Positions 34,680 to 46,400 of a stretch of 64,000 bases of DNA are shown here, one piece after another. The DNA is from Dichetophora obliterata. Taxonomy: Eukaryota; Arthropoda; Insecta; Diptera; Sciomyzidae. Below the pieces are notes generated by a model. That model was not told the origin of the DNA and ran no database searches. It was given only the letters and a program-made list of their open reading frames with translations. The stretch's first letter is position 1; the number at the start of each line of letters is the position of its first letter. A program made the translations under genes and the position numbers. The stretch spans positions 19,967,819-20,031,818 of the forward strand of contig OY986439.1 of the NCBI GenBank assembly GCA_963920525.1. The letters run 5' to 3'.

Positions 34680-37167
34680 AGGAAATTGAAGCGTCTGTCT
34701 CTTATTTTGAGATAGAAACACATATTCAGATTTTCTTCAGCAAGGCTCAGGAAGCTACTCTCAAAGCAGCCCTCCATTCAGAGCCAGCTACGCAAAGATA
34801 ATAACCAGTGGACGGAGAGCAGTCAGGAATCCCTCAAGGTGCTTTTAAAGGCGCATTTTCCTGGCTGTACCGAAGCTCCAAACACTGCTATAATACGAGG
34901 ACACAGGACAACCCCGCTACAGGTTCCACACGACTTAATAACGTCGGACGGAATCGTATGGGCTATAAACTCGTTCTCGGGATACAAATCTCCGGGACCA
35001 GACGGTATAATTCCTGCCATGTTGCAAACGGCTGAATCGCGAGTCGTCCCATGGCTGAAGAATATATTTAACGGATGCATCAGGCTAAACTATGTACTTG
35101 TGGCTTGGAGGACAGCGAGGGTTGTATTCTTACCGAAGGCAGGTAAGAGCAGCCATCCCTGTCCGAGAGACTACAGGCCAATAAGTCTGACCTCCTTTGT
35201 ACTCAAAACGCTCGAGAAACTGATTGACTTACACCTAAGAAACAATTCAATTCAGTTATCAACCAACCAGCACGCATACACGAAAAGGAAATCGGTTGAA
35301 ACGGCACTACATTCCCTTGTAGTAACCATAGAAAAAGCCCTCCACCACAAGGAATACGCACTCGGGGCGTTTCTAGATATCTCAGGTGCATTCAACAATG
35401 TATCAACCACCGTAATCCTTAGTGGATTACGTGCAATAGAGGCACCACCGGTAATAAACCTATGGTTAGACAAGTTGCTAAGCTGCAGAAAGGTGCGGGC
35501 TGAGTGGGGCACTAAATTTATGGTAAGAGAAGCTCGCAGTGGGACACCCCAGGGAGGGGTCCTCTCGCCACTACTATGGAATCTTGTCGTTAATGAACTA
35601 CTCGAAAAGTTCGCAGGTAGAGCCCCGAGGATAACTGCCTATGCAGACGACATAAGCATAATTATAGTAGGGAAATGTCTATCAACAGTAAGCTCCATAA
35701 TGGAGAGCACACTCAAAGATATACTTAGATGGTCAAATTCAGTCGGTCTTAGTATTAACGCAGAGAAAACGGATCTGGTTCTGTTCACGAAAAGGTACAA
35801 GATACCACAGTGGATACCACCGAAATTGAACGATATACGTCTCATACCGAAAACTCACACAAAATATCTAGGAGTCGTCCTGGACATGGAAACCCAACAT
35901 AGAAGAAAGGGTGAAAAAATCCACCATTGCGCTATACACATCCAAGAAGATGCTAGGCAGTACCTGGGGTCTCTCACCCTTTCTGATGCACTGGATCTAT
36001 GTAACGGTAATGCATCCTATTCTACTCTATGGGATTATTGTGTGGTGGCCGGCTGTGAACAAATCAACATTCCTCAGGCACTTGGAGAAAACTCAGCGGC
36101 AGGCAGCGCTCTGCATCACGGGGGCACTGAAGTCAACTCCAACTAAAGCGCTTGAAACCATTCTAAGAATGGACCCCCTGGGCATACACGCAAAACTAAT
36201 AGTCGGAAAAACGGCACAATGCCTTACGGCGGCAGCAAACATGCACATTCCAAATTTTGGACATTGTACAATCGGAAAGGATCTACTTAGTAGCGCGGAC
36301 TACATGGTGCCTCGCACGATAGTCAATTTCAAAGCACGAACTCTTCTGGGACCAAATGACTGGTGCAAAGGTATAGAACAAGCACAGCAGGCGGTCAACA
36401 TATTTACAGACGTCTCCAAAATGCCTACGGGGGTAGGTGCGGCGGTGTATTGCGCAGAGCCTAATATAAGGCAGCCATATAAAATGCCGAACCACTCCAG
36501 TATCTTCCAGGCGGAAATATTTGCCATAAGGAAGGCTGCTGAGATAGCCCTCAGCATGGACACACAGCACTCTTGCATTAACATTTCGTTGAGATGGCAG
36601 ATGGTTTAGCAAAGGAAGGCGCCGGGCTGGAATCAGAACTCGCAGAACATGTACTTACTCCGCTACAAGAGTTGTACAGGAACCTCGAAAGAAGAGCCAC
36701 ACTATCAGTGAATCGTAGATGGAGAGATACGACATCGTGCAAAATCTCGAAAATCATGTGCAATGCACAATGCGAAAAACGAACTCTGTTCATCTTGGCA
36801 CGCCCTCGCAAAGATTGCAGGACACTAGTGGGCATGCTCACTGGTCACTGCATGACGGCAGCCCACGCGAGGAAGTTTGGCATCACCACGGATGACAACT
36901 GCAAGAAGTGCAAGGAACCGGGCACAGTGGAGACCCTGGAGCACCTACTATGCACATGCCCCGCCCTACTTAGATCGAGACTAAAATACCTAGGCTCATC
37001 GACATTCCCGTCGCTTAAAGATGTAGCCAAGGTGTCTCTGGGTTTGCAAATTCAAATCTTTAAAGACTTTTAAACAAACACAAAGGTTCCTTTTGTTCAC
37101 TACCGGTACCACTTAGGGCCTGAATTGGTCTACGTGAGCCTTCACGAAGGCATCCGGTTTAACCTAA
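34680..37167 (+). mobile_element. LOA-like LINE, 5'-truncated, with CCTAA-type tail
   Basis: It runs from the region just before the reverse transcriptase to a 3' end with a hairpin (GCCTTCACGAAGGC) and the tail GGTTTAACCTAACCTAA at about 37150-37167. Endonuclease and 5' UTR are missing. Two further pieces of the same family lie at 55645-56082 and 61449-61601. The latter has almost the same last 50 bp (GGTACC, CATCCGG, TAACCTAACCTA). Confidence 0.8.
34740..37073 (+). pseudogene. LOA-like reverse transcriptase plus RNase H, frameshifted
   Basis: The first frame (to 36146) has SPGPDGIIPAMLQ, YRPISLTSFVLKTLEKLID, ALGAFLDISGAFNNVS (Asp), SGTPQGGVLSPLLWN and AYADDISIII (YADD at 35640-35651). A frameshift near 35905 moves the reading to the frame of 35911-36609 (HPILLYGIIVWWPAVN, then NIFTDVSK and FQAEIFAIRKAAEIA of RNase H). 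A deletion and shift near 36590 removes the middle of RNase H, and MADGLAKEGAG restarts the domain end. The last frame ends at 37073 with a C-x2-C...H...C arrangement (CKKCKEPGTVETLEHLLCTC). RNase H after the reverse transcriptase is known in the LOA and I clades. Codon content is GC-richer than the flanks. Three breaks make it inactive. Confidence 0.8.
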
Positions 37168-37170
37168 CCT

Positions 37171-37860
37171 AAACTAGCGTCCCAATAAGCCGTGTCAAAA
37201 AACACGACATTTATGAAATTTTTGTTTATCTGTCAGTTTTTTTGTCCTTTTTTAAGTCAAGAACCACTGAAGCTACGAAATTCAAATTTTGTGTCATGTA
37301 ACTGTGATTTTGATATGCAGCTAAAGGATATCTTTAAAAAGTGTTCTAAAAAATTAAAAAATCAATAATCCCATCGATAAATTAAACATTCCTGCAACTT
37401 CTTTTTGTTTTAAATTATTCTTTATTTAATATCTTACACTATAATATTTCTGATTAAAAGCATTTTTTACTAATTTTTTAATTTTTAATCAACTATGTAA
37501 CACTGTTTTGTCTTAATTTAAAAAATATGGAAACCTATTTAATAGTGCCAAACATAGCTTAAATACAATCCCGAGTAACACCGGGTAACATCCGCTAGAA
37601 ATATATAAAAATTTTTTAATATTGCTTTCAAAAAAATTTAAAAAGTCACTAATGTTCGTTTTCTTAGTTTGTAAAAATTCTAACTTAGAAATGTGTTATT
37701 ACTTGTTGTTATCTACACGCAGAGAAAAGACATGGTTGAGACATGATTACTGCAATAATAATTTTTTTACTAAAATAATTGTATTATTTCTGCAAACACA
37801 AATTTTTGCCTTAATAAAGTCATTATTTACCCACCATTAGTAAATAATGACTTTAATGAC
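37171..37860. other. AT-rich spacer
   Basis: Near 37565-37600 it contains GAGTAACACCGGGTAACA, matching the 5.9-kb repeat in opposite orientation. No gene. Confidence 0.5.
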
Positions 37861-38647
37861 AGTGATTAAGCTGTGATCAACTCACTGTTTAAACTAGCAT
37901 ATGAATGTGCAGAATCACTCAAAGACTACTGAAGAGGAATATGTAGCGATTTCCGAAACAGACTGTCTAGTCAGCTAAGTGATTGACTCTATACAGAGTT
38001 GTTGTAGTTGTTGTTGCCTTCTTGAAAACTTACTTGATCTAAAGCTCACAATCTTAATTCATGTAATTATTCAATAGATCATAAAAACTAATTAACTTAA
38101 CTATGGCAGAGCACGGCCAAATAAGTTTAATTAATGTCAAATTAATTAAATAATCTAATAATTGATCGATTTTTCGGTCAAAGTCATGTGTAATTGAACA
38201 TTTGGTTGTGAAAATAGCCACCTTTTTAGTTAGAACACTAGCTTCTGGCGAAGCAAAAACTCGATTCAATTCTATGGTGCATTTTGACACACAATCGAAC
38301 ACCAATGAATATTGAAATAAATGAAGAAGCAACTAGAACAGATGGCAACCCTTGATAGAGTTGATGGCGGTCGGTGATCTATAAATAGCCTACAGCTTTG
38401 AAATGTCATATGATTAGCAGCCATACAATTCATAAGAATGAATTCCAGAATCTGCACATTCATATGCTAGTTTAAACAGTGAGTTGATCACAGCTTAATC
38501 ACTCAAAGACTACTGAAGAGGAATATGTAGCGATTTCCGAAACAGACTGTCTAGTCAGCTAAGTGATTGACTCTATACAGAGTTGTTGTTGTTGTTGTTG
38601 CCTTCTTGAAAACTTACTTGATCTGAAGCTCACAATCTTAATTCATG
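37861..38647. repeat. Foldback repeat family, locus A (584-bp unit)
   Basis: The word CACTCAAAGACTACTG recurs at 37916 and 38500, giving a 584-bp period. Each unit ends with TAGTCAGCTAAGTGATTGAC, a GTT run and CACAATCTTAATTCATG, which is the right inverted arm seen fully at locus B. At the left edge, 37861-37915 is an inverted copy of the segment that precedes the next unit (about 38447-38500). A TATAAATAG-type word lies in the unit near 38378. It has no gene. Confidence 0.85.
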
Positions 38648-38683
38648 AACTAATGATGTTTCTGAAATAAGCTATTTAAATCA

Positions 38684-38692
38684 TATAAAAAG
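38684..38692 (+). promoter_or_regulatory. TATA box candidate
   Basis: TATAAAAAG stands 37 bp after the end of repeat locus A and 113 bp upstream of the ATG at 38797, a workable spacing for a core promoter with a short 5' UTR. Confidence 0.45.
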
Positions 38693-38796
38693 GCATTCTC
38701 GTAAACCGATTTATTTAATTTTAAACTGTTTTGATGATATCCGCATCGAAGGATTTTATTCTCATAAAAAGCCTTTTATATATTCACATCCGCAAA

Positions 38797-39462
38797 ATGT
38801 CATTCGTCACATGCCTGGCGTTTCAAAGGTAACACTTTTGAGGCATTTACTCCCAATTGCAAGAGCTTCACATAAGAATTTAGCACTTAAAAAAACTCGA
38901 ACACTATCCAAGCGCAGCAAAAGCACATGGATACACACAAACGGATCTCAAGAAAAACAATTGCGACATAATTTGACGCATTCAGATGTGGTGCGAAACT
39001 ACATGGTTCTGGCTCAATGCAAGCCAAACAAGGTGGCGATTAAGTTTGATACTAAACAAGCCTCTACTTAATCTCTACCAAGCAATCAAAATCGATAAAT
39101 TTTCACCAAAGTACGTCATTGTGTTGGAAATAAAAACAATATACTTTGAAGAAGGAGAAGAAGAGAAAACAGCAGCAGTGAAGGCGACATTTATAATAAT
39201 AATAATAATCGATTATTTTTTAGCTGGTTTGCTTTAAACTTCTTCTCCTTTCATTTCTTTTGTTTTTTCTTTTTTTAGCCAATTAAAGCGATTATTTAAC
39301 AAAAGAATAGCGCCGAATAAAATGCGTCTAGGTCGGTCTGTGTTGCTGGTCCAGCATTTTAAGGCTATGTCTATCGATGCCGCTCCAGGTCTTAAACATA
39401 CAGAGCAACACCTACTCTCACATTTTAGCCAACGAAGCAACATTTCTATGGCACAGCTATGA
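38797..39462 (+). CDS. Candidate two-exon small protein gene, 71 aa
   Basis: Start ATG at 38797 has the context CAAAATG, the favoured fly start context. Exon 1 (38797-38828) ends at AAAG/GTAACA. The intron (38829-39278, 450 nt) ends with a long pyrimidine tract and TTTTTTTAG. Exon 2 (39279-39462) continues in phase for 60 codons to TGA. AATAAA follows at 39522. The product is basic, with VTCLAFQ at the start and KMRLGRSVLLVQHFKAM and LKHTEQHLLSHFSQRSN later. It has no signal peptide or membrane segment that I can see. I do not recognise it. An in-frame ATG at 38734 would add 21 residues but has a poorer context. If the intron is retained, an overlapping 86-codon frame (38811-39071) with its own AATAAA at 39129 would be read instead. 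All parts are inferred from signals; an exapted or decaying gene is possible. Confidence 0.45.
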
Positions 39463-39732
39463 GCAACAGCAACAGCAGCAGCTATCGAGGTTATATAAAT
39501 CATTTATTGAATTTCAAAGGAAATAAAATACAATACATCGGTTAGCTGAGCTAGAAACTGGCGCTTGCCAGCGGAAGAAAAGAGTGAAAAAGTATCAAAA
39601 AAAAAAATTTATTAAAAAGTGTTTCCACACCCGCTGTTGCCACACAAGATTTTCAGCTGGAAGTAATAGCACAGTACAACAACAACAACAATGAAAATCA
39701 GAAAATATTAAATATACAGATATAGGTAGGTA

Positions 39733-40983
39733 TAGAGATGGGTTTAGACCTGGGTATTTACCCAACGCTGGGTATTTACCCATTTATACCCACTTTCATA
39801 CCCGGGTATTTATCTCATTTCGGGTAAATACTTATTTGAATAACAAATACTCGTTATTACGTAGAGTAAGAGAAATGAGAACATTTTCGAATTTATTTTG
39901 AACATATTTTGTTTAAGTGTATTTTGTTTATACATTTCTTGATGCGTTTTGCTCAGATAAGGCAGTTTTGACTGCATCAAACACAACAACAATTCTTAAT
40001 AAGAACCGCTAATCAGCGTGCTTATGGCAATTCAATGTAATGAGTGGGAGCGATGGCAACAACAATGCTGAAGCAACTAGAAAGATTGAAGTTTAAAAGA
40101 TTAAATTTTAAAGATTTAAAAGATTAAAAGTAAGCTTGAATTAGAGTTTGCTTCAACTATGATATTGAATGATGTCGAAAAAACTGAGCTATCAACCATA
40201 TTCAATACACGATTTAAAAAAAACATAAAAACGATACATTTAGCTGCGAATTTGCTAGATCTTAAGGCACAAGGAAGTGATCTTGATCCGTCTGAGAAGG
40301 TAGATGCATTGGAATTCATACACACAATGTCACAGGCGCTAAACATAAATGTAATGGCAGATTTTGCCAATGACAAGGCCAGAAATGATTTCTGGGCAAA
40401 AACTTTTGTCTAGAGCTGTTTGGATGAAATTTCTCCAGTAACTTGGAGGAAAGGAATTTGTGGAAGCACGCAATTAAGCAAATTAGCTGTTCCAATTTTA
40501 ACAGCTCCCTGTATTTCAGCTGCTACTGAACGTTCCTTTAGCACCCACAGCTTCATTCACTCAAAAAAAAGGAACCGTTTAACAAAGAGCAGGAAAAATA
40601 ACATATGTATCGTAAATAGTTTACCACCTTTAGCAGAAAGCACGCACTGCACTCCATTTGAAAATGCCATGAATTCTGCACTAGAAGGTACTCAAGACGA
40701 TATCCCTTCAACTTCAACAGGAATCACGCACTCTACTCGATATGAGTTTTTATCGGATACGGACAGCGACAGCGATTACGATTAAATTTAAAAAATTTTT
40801 CATTTGTTATTAAAAATTTAATTCATAATAAAAAATTAAATTATTTTAATTTATTTAAATTTTTCTTTATTCTGAATTATACACACATTTTGGGTAAATA
40901 CCTAGGTGATTGGGTAGATACCTGGGTATTTACATTTAAATACCCAATTTACCATTTGGGTATTTACCCTTGTCCCATCACTA
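39733..40983 (+). mobile_element. hAT transposon, 1251 bp, 8-bp target duplication
   Basis: A perfect GGTAGGTA lies at 39725-39732 and 40984-40991. The ends start TAGAGATGGG and TAGTGATGGG (complement of the right end). Both are followed by repeated GGGTATTTACCC-like words, which are themselves palindromic. The interior encodes the decayed transposase C-terminus on the plus strand. Most of the transposase is deleted. Confidence 0.85.
40159..40785 (+). pseudogene. hAT transposase C-terminal part, one stop
   Basis: The frame 40159-40413 ends in TAG. It resumes in the same frame to 40785, so one nonsense codon interrupts about 208 codons. The second half carries APCISAATERSFSTHSFIHS followed by KKRNRL, the hAT dimerisation core. 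It ends in an acidic tail (SDTDSDSDYD). Upstream parts with the first catalytic residues are absent. This looks younger than the other hAT remnants here because only one stop is seen. Confidence 0.8.
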
Positions 40984-41038
40984 GGTAGGTACATATATAT
41001 ATATATATAGATAGGTATAGATTGTTTATAGCAAAACA

Positions 41039-41260
41039 ATGGCTAAAATAACGTTACTCAGAGTCATAAATAATTTTTTAACTAATATTGGCAGCGGCAG
41101 CAAAACTCTTACCAAGCAAAAGCTTTTGCTTACGGAAGCCTATACTATAGTTGTTATAATTGTATTGTTGTTGCTGTTGTTGGTATGGAATCAGATGCCG
41201 CCATACCAAGGCTCAATCAGGCCACGTTGTAGTTCACGTGTTTCACCATTTCTCGAATAA
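41039..41260 (+). other. Small frame with one membrane-like segment
   Basis: A 73-codon frame starts at ATG with good context (AAACAATGG). It contains a hydrophobic stretch (YTIVVIIVLLLLLLVW) made by a GTT/TTG microsatellite. AATAAA overlaps the stop. The hydrophobic stretch is explained by the repeat, so the frame may be accidental. Not recognised. Confidence 0.2.
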
Positions 41261-42151
41261 AAGGGCCAAAAGCATTTAATTTTCTGTTTTATTTTTCTAG
41301 CACCTTGGAACGGTTGAGCGAAGAGTTATGTTTGTGTCTGTATCCTTTTGTCTCTGGGGTTGGTAGGGAGTAGATCGTCGCCACCGAAGTGTAGCTGCAT
41401 GCATTTTATTTGTCTCCTACCACTTCTGCATATCTACCAAATTGGTTAGGAGTGGCAACAGTGACGTTATTGAGTTCTACTTATAATTGGAAAGCATTTT
41501 GCTTTTTAAATTTTACTCGATATTGTTCTAAATAAGTTTTTCTTTACACAATCTTTTACCAAGCACATGCGATGTTTTCGCACTAAATTTGTTAAGTTTT
41601 CAATTTTTAATCTTATTTGCATATTGATGTATAATCACATTGCAATTACAAAAAAATTACAAAAATGACATTGTTTTTTTCTTTTCATTACCAGTAAGAA
41701 TTCCAATTGCAATTCCGATTAGATCAATTGAAGGGTTTATTGCAAGAACATGGTATGCCACATAAATTATAATTTTAAATAATCGAGTTTAAGGTTTTGA
41801 GAAACTGTATTTTTGTATAAATAAATGGCATTGAACAAGAAAAATTTTACAAATAAGTCCGAAATTTGGTAGGAAATAGACGGAATATCTTCAATCTGTC
41901 TATCTCTTGGTAATAAGCAGGGCCGTAGGAAGCCAAGTTCGGGCCCGGGGGGTTACAACACACGGGCCCCCCTGAAACACTTAAAAAGTGCAATAAGAAA
42001 ACTACAAACCAGTGGAAGCTATTGCGAGGTCTTTGCGAAAATGATAATTTAGTTGTTAGTTATTATATATAGTACATAGTGATCTTTAGGTCATGCGCCA
42101 CGACAAGTTAAACATATCCTTTTATCGTTGTTGTCTGTATTAGTTGTCTCT
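41261..42151. other. Spacer
   Basis: At about 41931-41960 the string CAGGGCCGTAGGAAG, followed by a G/C-rich run, resembles a hAT-like transposon end without a partner. Otherwise nothing. Confidence 0.4.
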
Positions 42152-42800
42152 ACCCAGTAACAAAGTGGATCATCCTTTGAGCGATCTGGGAGTGCTCCCT
42201 GAGGAGCAGTGGAGTGCTCCTTATTGATCCAAGCTAGGTGCATTTTGTGTTCTCTTTTAACATTGCAAAGCGCTCCCTTTAACATCCCAGAGAAGCTCAA
42301 AAAGAGCGATCAGTAAATGATCCAAATGGATCATCAAAGAAACATTTTTTTTTTATTTAGGCTTACTCCGAAAGCTAGGCTCCTCTAGCTCAAGAAGACT
42401 GCTCAAGACTCAAGATGGCGACGCAATTATTTGAAAAATCGTAAGATTTATAACGCCATCACAAATTACTAATCGTTTTTGATTCTATTCAAAAACTGTA
42501 CTTTAATTGCGTCAGTCACATCAGCGGATGGACAAAACGCAATTACTGTTGGCTGGTCGCACTCGGCGTTGAAACGAAGCGAATCGAATGAAAGGAACAT
42601 TTAAAATACTTTTTGTTTCACAGAAAATAATTAAAGACTTTCCTAAAAAGCCTCACTTTTTTTTATTTTTTTTTTATTAATTGCTCGCCTATTGATCTTA
42701 TAAAACAGTAAAGGAGTGCTCACTTTTTGATCCAACAAAACAGCAAAAGAGCGCTCCCTTGTTGCTCCTCATGGGAGCAATCGCATATTTTTTACTGGGT
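42152..42800. mobile_element. Probable MITE with ACCCAGTAA ends
   Basis: The left ACCCAGTAA (42152-42160) is the reverse complement of TTACTGGGT (42792-42800). Sub-terminal GAGTGCTCC and GAGGAGCA words are repeated in inverted order on both sides. No gene and no clear duplication. Confidence 0.5.
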
Positions 42801-43218
42801 ACCTGTCGTATTTTTTGTGTGACACTCTGAATTAGTAAAATGTACTGATGATTCGCATTATTATGAAAAGAATTATATATACAAGATTCCGCCTTGCGCA
42901 TGTCCGCTCTCTTTGTGAGCACGTGCATGTGACGTCAGAAGTGCAAGAGAAAAGAGAGTCAAACTGAGTGAAAAAACGTAGTAAAAATTTTTTAACAGGT
43001 GTATTCGATTTAAAAATCTCCTCATTTTCTTATAAGATCTTGGTTTTTCAAAAGAAATAATTATAAATCAAAAAACAACGCTTGTACAGAAAAAAATTGA
43101 ATATTTTTCAATACTATCTTTGATAAAAATTTTATATCTTATTGGGGTGTTATCACTTCCGTGTTGACCCCTTCACAAAAAAATAGCTACGTTGCTCGAT
43201 TTATTTTAAGAGCAGTTT

Positions 43219-44005
43219 CACGGTTGCCACTTGACTACTTTTTGGTTGTACCAAATTCTCCGAAAAAATGTACCAAATAGGAAAAAATGTACCATTTTTT
43301 TAATAATATAATTTGATAACATTTATTATAATAATTAACTGCAGTATATTTGTGTACATGCCAAACATAACAAAAATATTAAGTTATGTTATACGCTATT
43401 AACAAAATAATATATGCATTAACATAGTTCTTTTTCCGGCCAAATATAATGAAATTCATTGCGTTCGACACACAATTTTTTATAGAGCTTTATGTTGTTA
43501 AGTGTCTTATATTCTAATTCATTTCTGAGCTTAGTTTTAATCAGGCTAAAATAAAAAATATTGGTTCAGCAGCTGCTAAGCTATGAGGAAGGCACATCAG
43601 ACTATTTATAAAATTGATAAAATCATTAAAACAAATTTCCCCCCCAATCCATTCTTTACGACCCTAACTTTTACTCAAAATACTTCGTCATCACAATTTT
43701 AAAAACTAATATTTGAAACCTGAACAAGATTCCTCTGAGTCACAATAACGTCAGGGTAGCATTCTATGAGATGATATTTTAATATGAATTATTGAATTAT
43801 GGCAATAATGAAATTTTGTTTTCTGACATAACTTGTGAAGATGTTGTTCTTTTCAAAACATTTAGATCTTCTCTACCTAAATCGAATTAGTCTTTCATTT
43901 GTTTTAAAATATCTTTGGTAATATGAAAAGTTTTCTGATTGGAGATATTTTTCTGCTTGAGTGGAAATTCTCACAAAAAATTCTCTAGTCTCAAAAAATA
44001 TGATT
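43219..44005 (-). mobile_element. hAT-derived fragment, inverted relative of 12.1-12.9 kb
   Basis: It begins CACGGTTGCCACTTG, the reverse complement of the end at 12900. It stays recognisably similar through the region encoding SSAAAE and KTKLRN-type dimerisation residues on the minus strand. It is full of stops. The similarity fades near 44005, and the other terminus was not found. Repeated GTACCAAA words flank both sides. Confidence 0.7.
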
Positions 44006-44387
44006 TTTAATATATATGACAAGAAAAGCATTAAAACTTTCAACTTTCAGAACTTAATGCAATGCAAGTTCCACTAAACATAAGACTGAACATTTCTCCA
44101 GTGCTACCAAATTTCGCTTTTTGTAAGAAGTTGTTAAATTGTAAATCTTTTACAAAATGAACCAACTCGGAAAATAATGTAGCAAGGTACCAAGTTAAAA
44201 TAAATGTACCAATTTTGGTACCATTGTACCAAATTTTTAAATAATTCTGCATACTTATTTTTGTATAGCTATCCCAAAATTTTTAAAATTTATTATCTTC
44301 TTTCTAAATGGGAAATTCTTCATTTTCTTTAATCAAAGGATAGGTTAAGTTTAAATGTCTCGCTTTTCTTTATTAATAAAAATATTT

Positions 44388-45410
44388 CATGAATTAAGAT
44401 TGTGAGCTTTAGATCAAGTGAGTTTTCAAGAAGGCAACAACAACAACAACAACTCTGTATAGAGTCAATCACTTAGCTGACTAACAGATGGCAACCCTTG
44501 ATAGAGTTGATGGCGGTGATCTAAAATGGCCTCCTGCTTTGAAGTGTCATATGATTGGCAGCCATACAATTCATGAGAATGAATTAGAGGATCTGCCCAT
44601 TCATATGCTAGTTTAAACAGTGAGTTGATCACAGCTTAATCACTCAAAGACTACTGATGAGGAATATGTAGCGATTTCCGAAACAGACTGTCTAGTCAGC
44701 TAAGTGATTGACTCTATACAGAGTTGTTGTTGTTGTTGTTGCCTTCTTGAAAACTCACTTGATCTAAAGCTCACAATCTTAATTCATGTAATTATTCAAT
44801 AGATCATAAAAATTAATTAACTTAACTATGGCAGAGCACGGCCAAATAAGTTTAATTAATGTCAAATTAATTAAATAATCTAATAATTGATCGATTTTTC
44901 GGTCAAAGTCATGTGTAATTGAACATTTGGTTGTGAAAGTAGCCACCTTTCAGTTAGAACACTAGCTTCTGGCGAAGCAAAAACTCGTTTCATTTCTATG
45001 GTGCATTTCGACAAACAATCGAACACCAATGAATATTGAAATAAATGAAGAAGCAACTCGAACAGATGGCAACCCTGGATAGAGTTGATGGCGGTGATCT
45101 AAAATGGCCTCCTGCTTTGAAGTGTCATATGATTGGCAGCCATACAATTCATGAGAATGAATTAGAGGATCTGCCCATTCATATGCTAGTTTAAACAGTG
45201 AGTTGATCACAGCTTAATCACTCAAAGACTACTGATGAGGAATATGTAGCGATTTCCGAAACAGACTGTCTAGTCAGCTAAGTGATTGACTCTATACAGA
45301 GTTGTTGTTGTTGTTGTTGTTGTTGTTGCCTTCTTGAAAACTCACTTGATCTAAAGCTCACAATCTTAATTCATGTAATTATTCAATAGATCATAAAAAT
45401 TAATTAACTT
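44388..45410. repeat. Foldback repeat family, locus B with 96-bp inverted arms
   Basis: The left arm 44388-44483 and right arm 44693-44788 are reverse complements over 96 bp, including CAA/GTT runs and GACTCTATACAGAG. A second unit follows directly (period 578 bp) and ends near 45374. Locus B is 6.5 kb from locus A and nearly identical over shared parts, including the internal block around GATGGCAACCC. No coding. Confidence 0.88.
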
Positions 45411-46029
45411 AAAAATATTTCCATAATTCTAATTTGTGACCGCAAAATCATTAGCTCTTGTTTGGCGTACAATTTGTGAAAGTATGACCTTTTTTGATTT
45501 TATACGTATATTTTTGTCCCCATTCAACGCAGTGTGCTGAGGCCTAATTTGGTGAAACGCCAGCATCCCAAAACTACTTTAGTCTAGTGCTTAGAAATGA
45601 AGCAAATTGTTCAGTGATTATCGCATTGTCCAAGCACATAATCGATGAGCTTTGAAGAGTCGAGCATGAGCAGACAAAGCCAACATGAGGTAGATGACTA
45701 CCCCATGACCATTTCCCTCCGATAGTCGAATATTAGTCGAAGAAATTCCAGCTTAGTACCTTTTAAAAGTTACGTGAAATTATGCCTTACGGCAGTTCTA
45801 CAAGGCTTGTACAGGAACAGAGTTTCAATACGAAAGTCTTAGGCTTAGGGCGTAAGTATTGGAAACACGTTGGAGCCTATTTAAGGTTCCCTCTCAGCAA
45901 ATAAAATAAACAAGTACTAAGCATGCGTGTACAATTTTATAAGTCAGTGACTTTTGGAATATGCGGTAATTTTTTCATCAAAAAATCGTTAAATTTCTCA
46001 ACAAAGTTAGTTTCTAAGAGGAAACTCTT
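45411..46029. other. Spacer, possibly 5' part of the next LINE
   Basis: No frame recognised. The LINE at 46.03 kb may extend leftwards in unreadable form. Confidence 0.35.
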
Positions 46030-46041
46030 AGATCGATACTA

Positions 46042-46400
46042 GATTCCAAAGTAGGTGGAGGAGTCTACTCGGAAGCATTCAGCATTAATTTAGCCTTCAG
46101 GCTCCCTGATCATTGCAGTTTATTTCAAGCTGAAATTGCTGCTCTATATGAAGCGTTAACTTGGCTTCAGGTAAATGAGATATCTTTCATGGATATTTGT
46201 ATACTATCCGATAGTCAAGCCGCTTTGAAAGACCTAGGAACTGTTGAAATAACATCTGAAACAGTTCTCAACTGCCGCAGATCTCTAAATGACATGGCAA
46301 AGCAGCCCCGAATCCATGTATGCTAGATTCCTGGACATAGAGATTTTTTTAGGTAACTGCAAAGCAGATGAACTCGCTCGTACAGGCTCAAACAACTGCC
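46042..46400 (+). pseudogene. RNase H remnant of the LINE
   Basis: It reads SKVGGGVYSEAF, then CSLFQAEIAALYEALTWL (catalytic Glu), then ILSDSQAALKDLG (catalytic Asp), a stop before IPGHRD, and after a frameshift GNCKADELARTGS (last Asp). The four acidic positions of RNase H are recognisable. One stop and one frameshift disable it. Confidence 0.8.

Noticed and set aside
34823..36612. Several antisense frames of 60-109 codons
   Set aside because: They are complements of the LOA-like reverse transcriptase and RNase H frames.
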